A model generated the notes under the pieces. The model searched no databases, had not been told where the DNA came from, and saw only the letters and a list, made by a program, of their open reading frames with translations. Positions 57,245 through 64,000 of a stretch of DNA of 64,000 bases are shown in pieces. Source of the stretch: Macrotis lagotis (lineage: Eukaryota > Chordata > Mammalia > Peramelemorphia > Peramelidae); NCBI RefSeq assembly GCF_037893015.1, contig NC_133666.1:1827467-1891466 (forward strand), in the 5' to 3' direction. The stretch's first letter is position 1; each line of letters begins with the position of its first letter. The position numbers and the translations under genes are program-made.

Positions 57245-58330
57245 AGATAGTTCTTAGCTCTGTTTCATCTAGTTTTATTCCTTTATTTCCTTTCTTTTGT
57301 CTCATTCCTATTGTTAGCATTTCCAGAATTATATCAAATAATAGTGGGGAGAGTGGATATCCATGTCTCACTCCTTTATTTATTGGGAAAGGTTCTGACA
57401 TATCTCTCATTGCAGATAATGCTTGCTCTTGGTGATAGATTTTTTTATGAGATTAAAAAGTCACTCTATTTCTATAATTTGTAAGGCTTGTTTTTTAAAA
57501 GAAATCATAAACCAGTGCTTTCTTCCTGCTGGTGCTGTTTATTTCCTTGACCTGAAAGCTCTGGATTTCAACAATAATATGCTTAGTAGTTTTCATTATG
57601 GGATCTATTTCAGAAGATGACGGAGAGATTCTTCCACTTTCTAGCTTTTCCTATGGTTCTAAACTATCAAGGTAGTTTTATGATTTCTTCCTTTCTTAGG
57701 GATTTTTTTGCAAGGCAATGGGTTTAAAGTGGCTTGCCCAAGGCCACACAGCTAGGTAATTATTAAGTGTCTGAGGCCAGATTTGAACTCAGGTACTCCT
57801 GACTTCAGGGCTGGTTCTCTATCCACTGTGCCACCTAGCTGCCCCTATGATTTCTTTCAATATGATGTCTAAACTTGTTTTTGGCTGATGGCTTTCTAGT
57901 AGTCTGGTGATTCTTGAATCATTTCTCTTCAATCTATTTTCCAGGTCAGTTGTTTTTCCCTTGATATAGATCTCATTTTCTTCTATTTTTCAGATTCTTG
58001 ATTTTGTTTTTATTATTTCTTGGTATCTCATGGAGTCATTAATTTCCATTTGGCCAGCGCTAATTTTCAAGGTGTTATTTTCTCCAATAAGATTTTGTAT
58101 CTGATTTCCAAGCTGTTAATTATTTTATTATCATTCTTTCCTAGAGTTTGCCTTTTTGCCCATTTCCCCCCCTCTACTACTTTCATTTGTTTTTCAAAAT
58201 CATTTTAGTTCTTTTCTGAAATTCCTGGTTTAACTCTTCTAGGATCTTTTATTGGGCTGTCTCCAGGTTTTTCTTGTGAACATTTTCAAGTCATTCTCTC
58301 CTTTTCTGTTTGTGTCTTGGCCTTCCCTCT
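57245..58330 (-). mobile_element. L1, minus strand: RT fragment joined to ORF1/5' region
   Basis: 57260-57530 is the complement of ORF2 reverse transcriptase (GVRHGYPLSPLLFDIILEML). From about 57540 to 58330 the text is the complement of the L1 ORF1/5' region, as at 23400-24100, split by a W-SINE. The RT-to-ORF1 junction implies an internal deletion or two insertions. Confidence 0.75.
57690..57845 (-). mobile_element. W-SINE with target duplication
   Basis: Complete reverse-strand copy. Perfect 11-bp duplication tatgatttctt at 57679-57689 and 57846-57856. Confidence 0.95.
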
Positions 58331-58802
58331 GCACAGTAACCACCACAATGCTCCAATGAATCGACTTCCACAGGTAAAGTGTGTGCTGTCTGTGTAAGAT
58401 TTATATTTTTACATGAGTATCTAAATTTAGTTTATGGAGAGGCACAGATAAATGTGTGTGGAATTTTGCCCCAATCCTCTCTTTGGAAGACATTGATTTC
58501 TTCCTGAGGTGGAGCTATGAGGTTGTTCACTCTGGTATCCTCTGGGAGGGGATATTGGACTAGAATGAGATATAGCTGCTACTCTTTAAATATTGTTGGC
58601 CTACTGGTATGATTTCTAAGTTAAAATCAAAATCTAAAATGCTAGGTGTTTTTGGTCAATATCTCTTAAAGGGAGAGAGTACCCCAAGAGTCTACCCTGA
58701 GGTCTGATTCCTTCCCATATAGTGACTAGTGAGGAAGTTTATTTATCCAAGCAAATAGCAAGTAGAAATTGAAGTTCTATAGATTAGAATGTTCCCCCTC
58801 CC
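58331..58802. other. unassigned sequence
   Basis: Possibly the distal 5' UTR of the preceding L1; not confirmed. A short (CA)n run follows at 58803-58817. Confidence 0.35.
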
Positions 58803-58817
58803 ACACACACACACACA

Positions 58818-59640
58818 ACTGAGCATTTATGAAGTGCCTACTATATGACAGGCAGGATCGTCCAAGGGGAGACAACAAGAAAACAGGTCTATATGACAAG
58901 ATAACATGGGAGGAGTTTCAGAAAAAAGACACTGAAGATTAGGGAGGATTGGGAAAGTCTTCTTGTAGAAGGTGTTCATTTGTTTGAGACTTCAAAGAAG
59001 CCTGGAAAGACAGAAGAAATGAGAAGGGAGAGAATTTTAGGCAGAGATAGGAGATGGAGTGTCTTGTATGAGAAACCAAGGAGGCCAGTATCACTCAATC
59101 AGAGAGGCCAATGGAGTTGTGAAAGGTGTAAAATGACTGAAAAGGTAGGAAGAAGCAAGTTATAGAGGGTTTGAATGTCAAATAGAGGATGGAATATTTG
59201 ATCTTGGAGATGAAAGCTAACCACTGAATTTTATTGAGTAAGGGAGGTAACATGACTCAACTTGCACTTTCAAAAGATCACTTTGATAGCTGAGTGGAAG
59301 ACAGACTGAAGCGGGGAGAGATTTATGACTAGGAGACAAGCCAGCAGGCTTTTCCAACGGATTGGTTGTGAGGGCCTACATCAGAGACATGGTAGACTCA
59401 GAGGAGAGAAGGAAGAATAAGATGTTTTAAGACATGTCATGAAGGCAGAAACAACAAGCCTTAGCAATGTATTGACTATAGGAGCTGAAAGAGAGTGAGA
59501 AGTCAAAGATGACACCTAAATTACTCTCCTGACTGAGGGGGAGGATGATAATAGTGAAATTAAGAAGAAGGGAAAGTTTGGGGAAAAGATATCTGAAAGA
59601 CAATTGGATATGTGAAATTAGAGGTCAGCAGAGAGGTTAG
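58818..59640 (-). mobile_element. L2 LINE, 3' end and C-terminal ORF
   Basis: Complement of L2 in full order: tail 'gaagtgcctactatatgaca', 'agggaggattgggaaagtct', 'aggagatggagtgtcttgta', 'tggaatatttgatcttggag', 'tcactttgatagctgagtgg' and 'cagcaggcttttccaacgg'. It is the longest uninterrupted minus-strand L2 here. Confidence 0.8.
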
Positions 59641-59683
59641 GACTCAACAAATCTCACCACAAAGAGGGAGGGAGACAGAGACA

Positions 59684-59687
<4 letters not shown>

Positions 59688-59722
<35 letters not shown>
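59688..59722. repeat. (GA)n microsatellite
   Basis: About 17 GA units. Confidence 0.95.
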
Positions 59723-59725
<3 letters not shown>

Positions 59726-59819
59726 CCTGTTCTCACCCAAGGGAAAATTCCTCAAAGAATGTAGAGCCGCAAACTCTGAGTCTGAGGCATGTCTAACATG
59801 TCTACCATCTTGGAATTAT

Positions 59820-60240
59820 AGTCTCAAAGGCAGTCTGACTCAGCAACATCATTACTAGGTATGCATTACAAAAAAAGTCAAAGCTATATGCAAATATGTA
59901 TCAGCACTTCTTGTAGTTAAAAAATGAAAACAAAATGAGTGATTGATCACAAATTGTGATATGGGGGCAGCTAGGTGGTGCAGTGAATAGAGCACCGGAG
60001 TACCTAAGTTCAAATCCAGCCTCAAACACTTCATAATTACCTAGCTGTGTGGCCTTGGGCAAGCCACTTAACCCCATTGCCTTGCAAAAAAAACAAACCT
60101 AAAAAGACCCCAAATTGTGATATGAATGTAATGGTATAGGATTATGTAATACAAAATGACGACTATGAGGGAATCAGAGAAGCTTGAGAAGACCTGTATG
60201 AACTGATGCAGAATAAAATGTGCAGAACCAGGAAAATAAT
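59820..60240 (+). mobile_element. old L1 3'-region fragment carrying a W-SINE
   Basis: Sense text 'agcaacatcattactaggta' and, after the SINE, 'tgaactgatgcagaataaaa' and 'gtgcagaaccaggaaaataa' fit an L1 ORF2 terminus. Confidence 0.6.
59964..60110 (+). mobile_element. W-SINE with target duplication
   Basis: A copy with a short internal deletion near 59998. Perfect 14-bp duplication caaattgtgatatg at 59950-59963 and 60111-60124. Confidence 0.95.
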
Positions 60241-60482
60241 TTAATAATAATATTACTAGCATTTGCATAGTACTTTAAGATCTGCCAAATGCTTTATAAA
60301 TATCTCATTTGATTCTCACCACCACCTTGGGGGTAAGTGCTATTATTATACAGAAAAAGAAATGGAGGCAGAGGTGAAATGACTTGCTGAGGGTCACACA
60401 ACTAGTAAATGCCTGTGGTCACATTTGAACTCGGGTCTTCCTGACTTCAGGACCAGCACTTTATCTGTGATGCCACCTAGCT
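60241..60482 (-). mobile_element. CORE-SINE (MAR1-like)
   Basis: Complement order 'gcatagtactttaagatctg', 'ctcatttgattctcaccacc', 'cttgctgagggtcacacaac', head 'gatgccacctagctt'. Confidence 0.78.
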
Positions 60483-61627
60483 TCCACTCTTATACTCTGG
60501 CCACCATAAAATAGGGGGAAAAGAAGCACTGAAAGACTCAAGATGTCTTTTCAGTGCATTGACCAGATACAATTTCAGAAGACTAGTGATGAAGTATAAC
60601 TTACACTGTTTGGCAAAGGGATGATGAAGTAGAGATGCAAAATAAAATATACATTTATCAATGGCCAAGGCATGCTTGAACCTACTATTGTTTTAAAAGA
60701 AGGACTGGTTTCTATTTGGAGCCAGGAGGAGTTAATTGTTCGGGGATAGATCTGAATAAGAAGGAAAGAAAAAATAAAGCATCAACCAAACTTTTAAAAG
60801 GATATTAGAAAAAACGGAAAGAAGGCCCAAATGCATTGGCGATTTTGTTCCCAACTTGTTGAGTTTAATATGACCATAAACTGCATACTACAGAAATTCA
60901 CAGTTTCACATACAATCTCCTTTTTTAGTTCTTTCTATATTGAGATGTTCATGCTTGTTGACGATTGTTAAGAACATCATAAAAATAATTTTAAAATATA
61001 TAAGAAAAGTACAATGAATACCATTGGAAATTCATGAATGAGAGATTCATTCATTTGAATGGTATTATTAGACTGTATACAAGGCACTAGGAAAAAAATA
61101 ACTCACAGCTTTGTGGTCCTTGAGAGTTACAGAGCCTTTTTGGATGTTATCTTTTTAAATCAAACGTTATCTCCTTGGTCTCCAAGTAGTCAAAGATTTG
61201 TCCATGGTCATTTTTTTTTTAACATGGAACAGATTTTGTTCAGAACCCTCCTGAGATTGATCCCCAATGAAAAAACTTTCTCAGCCTTGCTTGGATTCAA
61301 TACATCATTGGTATCAGCCATAATAAAATTCCATCAGTACCAAATAGAGCAGAAGATTCTGCTTCCAGTGGCATTTTCAGATGAACATGTTGTTGACTTA
61401 CTGCAGGGTTTCTTTCTTCTCTAAAAGTTCACATACTTAAATTGTGTTTGCTGGACCTTAATCTGGCTCTTAAACGTTTGAAATTATGATTTTATCTCAT
61501 TTAGAGATTGATTTGATTCAGCATGCTTGATTAAACAAGGCTACATACCAATGCAAAGATGACAACATAATCCTTGTTCTCAAGATTGTGAAATCAAATG
61601 GGGAGGGTATACAGGTATACATATTAA
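60483..61627. other. unassigned AT-rich sequence with one open frame
   Basis: No repeat recognised. A 121-codon frame lies at 61059-61424 (plus), starting MVLLDCIQGT and ending LLQGFFLL. It has no recognised domain, no splice context and a T-run inside. The second half (from NMEQILFRTLLRLIPNEKTF) looks more protein-like than the first. Confidence 0.35.
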
Positions 61628-61638
61628 TATGCTAGAAG

Positions 61639-61793
61639 GGGCAGCTAGATGGCACAATGGATAGAGTACTGGTCCTGGAGTAGGAAGGACCTGAGTTCAA
61701 ATCCAACCTCAGACACTTAAAAATGACCTAGCTGTGTGATCTTGGGCTAGTCCCTTAATTCCATTGCCTTGCCCAAAGAAACCACAAAAAAAG
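61639..61793 (+). mobile_element. W-SINE with target duplication
   Basis: Complete copy. Perfect 11-bp duplication tatgctagaag at 61628-61638 and 61794-61804. Confidence 0.95.
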
Positions 61794-61804
61794 TATGCTA
61801 GAAG

Positions 61805-62165
61805 TTGGAATTTGAAAAATAATTAAAATAGACAGTCTGGAAGTGGTTTGGCTATGTTCTGATGATCTTAAAGAAAGGAAAGGGAGGGAAAAGGGGGAGA
61901 AAGATGGAGGAGATTAACATAATTAGGGTATGCAAACAAAAGATGAGACAAATCAAATGGAAGGTATGGGAGAAGCTGATGACCCTGGAACCACCCTTTC
62001 ATTTGAACTAGTATAAAACATCCATATGCATGTAGACATACATTCAACTTAAGAGGGAAATTGGAGGGAAAAGGGAAAGGATGAAGGAGAAAATATGAAG
62101 AAAAAGAGAATAATGGCAGGAGTAATCATTAGCAAAATACACACTAAGCCTGGACAGTGGACTGG
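61805..62165. other. unassigned purine-rich sequence
   Basis: No repeat or gene recognised. Confidence 0.4.
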
Positions 62166-62177
62166 AAAGAGGAGTTT

Positions 62178-62351
62178 TTGTTGTTGTTGTTGTTGTTGTT
62201 GTTTTTTAGGTTTTTGCAAGGCAAATGGGGTGAAGCGGCTCGCCCAAGGCCACACAGCGAGGTCATTATGAAGTGTCTGAGGTCGGATTTGAACCCAGGG
62301 ACTCTTGACTCCAGGGCCAGTGCTCTATCCACTGTGCCACCTAGCTGCCCA
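62178..62351 (-). mobile_element. W-SINE with (AAC)n tail
   Basis: Reverse-strand copy whose tail complement is a clean (GTT)n run at 62179-62202. Perfect 12-bp duplication aaagaggagttt at 62166-62177 and 62352-62363. Confidence 0.95.
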
Positions 62352-62569
62352 AAAGAGGAGTTTAAAAGGAAAGAAAGAAAAAGCAAGAACCCGTGACTAG
62401 AGTCTGGGGGTAAAAAAAGAAGGCAGGGGAAGGGAATCAGATTACATCAAGTATAGAGCACTGGTACTAAACATATTCCTTCTCTATTAAAATGGTAAAA
62501 AAAAGTATAAAAGAATAGGATGGAGGGGAATACACAATTAACAATCAGAATTGTGAATGTAGATAAAAT

Positions 62570-63175
62570 GAATTCACCCATAGATGGTCTATTATGTTTA
62601 TAGCTTTCTTCTAATATATGGATAGATGAATAGTTCTGTTTTGATTTGGGTTTTTGCAAGGCAGTGAAGTTAAGTGATTTGCCCAAGTTCACACAGCTAA
62701 GTAAGTATTAGGTATCTGTGGTCACATTTGTCAGGTCCTCCTGACTCCAGGACTGGTGCTCCAGCCACTGTACCACTTAGCTGCCTCCATGGAAGAATAG
62801 TTCATGACCAGACAAGGGATAGAGAAACTCATAGAAAATAAAATGGGTAATTTTAATTCATAAAATTTAAAAGCTTTTCACAAACAAAACCAATGCAGCT
62901 ATAATTAGAAGTGCAACAAATTTTATGATGATCTCATTACCAAGATATATATGAGGAATTGATTCAAATTTGTAAGACTGAGTCATTTTCCAATAGATAG
63001 TCAAAGAATGTGTTTTAAAGGAAAAAGATCCAAACTATCAATAACCATATAAAAATGCTCCACATCATTAATAATTAATAATTTTTAAAATGCACATGAG
63101 TTGTTGTTTCACAGACATCAGATGGGCAAAGTTGATCAAAATAATGGACAAACACTGATGAATGTGTTGTCATCC
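62570..63175 (+). mobile_element. old L1 ORF2 C-terminal fragment
   Basis: After the SINE: 'atgaccagacaagggataga', 'caaaaccaatgcagctataa' and 'catataaaaatgctccacat' follow the ORF2 C-terminal region. The left boundary is uncertain. Frames are broken. Confidence 0.68.
62637..62794 (-). mobile_element. W-SINE inserted in L1
   Basis: Reverse-strand copy ('gggtttttgcaaggcagtga' to 'gtaccacttagctgcctcc'). Duplication gaatagttc at 62628-62636 and 62795-62803. Confidence 0.9.
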
Positions 63176-63599
63176 TATTAGTTTCTTCTTGTGAATATAT
63201 TTCATCTTGGATAAGACTTTAGTAAACAACTCCATTGCTTTATTGAATCCATTTTCACCACCATAGAAAATATCAATTAATTTTCAAACCTTCAATTGAA
63301 GTCTCTGATGAAACACATCAGATAGAGAATTCAGTTTTGAAGTTGATACATAGTTAAAATGTGAGCAACCACACTCATTTTGTCCCCAGATACACAGTTG
63401 CATATTCTCTACTACCTTCTTTGTGTCATTTTCCCATTCATAGATAGACAAAATGGGGGAAACACAAGGCAGACTGACCTTTCCTACTGTATTCCTTTGA
63501 GAGATTCACAGTGAATTTGTGCAGGACTTCTCTTGGTTTTTCTTACAGAGTACCAGAGTGTACCACTACCATTTATTGCAGGCTAAGGTTGGAACTGAA
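63176..63599. other. unassigned sequence
   Basis: No repeat or gene recognised, apart from a short SINE-head-like stretch near 63575-63600. Confidence 0.4.
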
Positions 63600-63850
63600 C
63601 TCAGGTCCTCCTGACACTTGACACTCACTAGCTATATGACTTGGGGCAAGTCATTTCACCGTGATTGTCCCTCCAGTGGTCCTGATTCATATCTGGTCAC
63701 TGGATCCAGATGGCTCTGGAGGAGAAAGTGGAGTTGATGACTTAGCACAGCAGCCCCTCACTCTAATCCAATTTACCTGCTTGTTACGGCATCATCTTCC
63801 TGATGTCATATTCTTCAAGAATGAAGGACAAATACCAAAAAATGATTTAT
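63600..63850 (+). mobile_element. T-SINE, plus strand
   Basis: It lacks the tRNA-like head and starts near 'ctcaggtcctcctgacactt'. The body ('tatctggtcactggatccag') and tail ('ttcttcaagaatgaaggaca') match the other T-SINEs. Confidence 0.8.
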
Positions 63851-64000
63851 ATAATTATTGTTTGTCCTTCATTCTCAAAGAGAACCTTGGTATGGAAAAG
63901 GTGATCATATGATTAATTGAATTTAAGTGAGGTAGGGCTGTGCAAAGTCATCAGTCTCACTCTCTCCTCCAGAGTCATCTGGATCCAGTGACCAGATATG
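63851..64000 (-). mobile_element. T-SINE, minus strand, cut by the window end
   Basis: Tail complement 'tttgtccttcattctcaaag' followed by the body ('tcatcagtctcactctctcc'). It faces the previous copy tail to tail. Confidence 0.82.

Overview
This is a gene-poor stretch of a mammalian genome that has been heavily reworked by retrotransposons. It looks marsupial, and probably Australian marsupial. The basis is a tRNA-derived SINE present about 23 times (called W-SINE below; it resembles WSINE1 from memory), marsupial-type L1 3' ends, L2 copies, a BovB-type RTE and CORE-SINEs. The species cannot be fixed from the sequence alone.

Layout. 1-8 kb: a 5'-truncated L1, an L2, a very short but complete-ended L1 derivative, then mostly unique DNA. 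8-14 kb: old L2 copies broken by SINEs, followed by the 5' part of a non-LTR retrotransposon called T-LINE here. 14-20.7 kb: microsatellites, SINEs and an old L1 carrying a younger L1. 20.9-27 kb: a deep nest with L2 outermost, a HAL1-like element and an L1 3' end inside it, and W-SINEs inside those. 27.5-31.2 kb: an olfactory receptor pseudogene on the minus strand (28949-29887), followed by a long purine tract and a pentanucleotide array. 31-41 kb: mostly unique DNA. It holds a possible two-exon 3' end of an unrecognised protein-coding gene (38935-39281, plus strand) and a possible poly(A) signal at 40432. 41-52 kb: an hAT-like MITE, L1 copies, an RTE and an L2. 52-55 kb: T-LINE pieces in opposite orientations. 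55-64 kb: more L1, L2 and W-SINE insertions, ending in a tail-to-tail SINE pair.

The only host genes supported are the broken olfactory receptor and the unconfirmed two-exon candidate. The rest forms a layered record of insertions. W-SINE sits inside L2, L1, HAL1-like and T-LINE copies, and 18 copies keep readable target-site duplications, so it was the latest wave. A second SINE (T-SINE, six copies) shares its 3' tail with T-LINE, which points to a SINE/LINE partnership. No CRISPR array, rRNA, tRNA gene or endogenous retrovirus was recognised.
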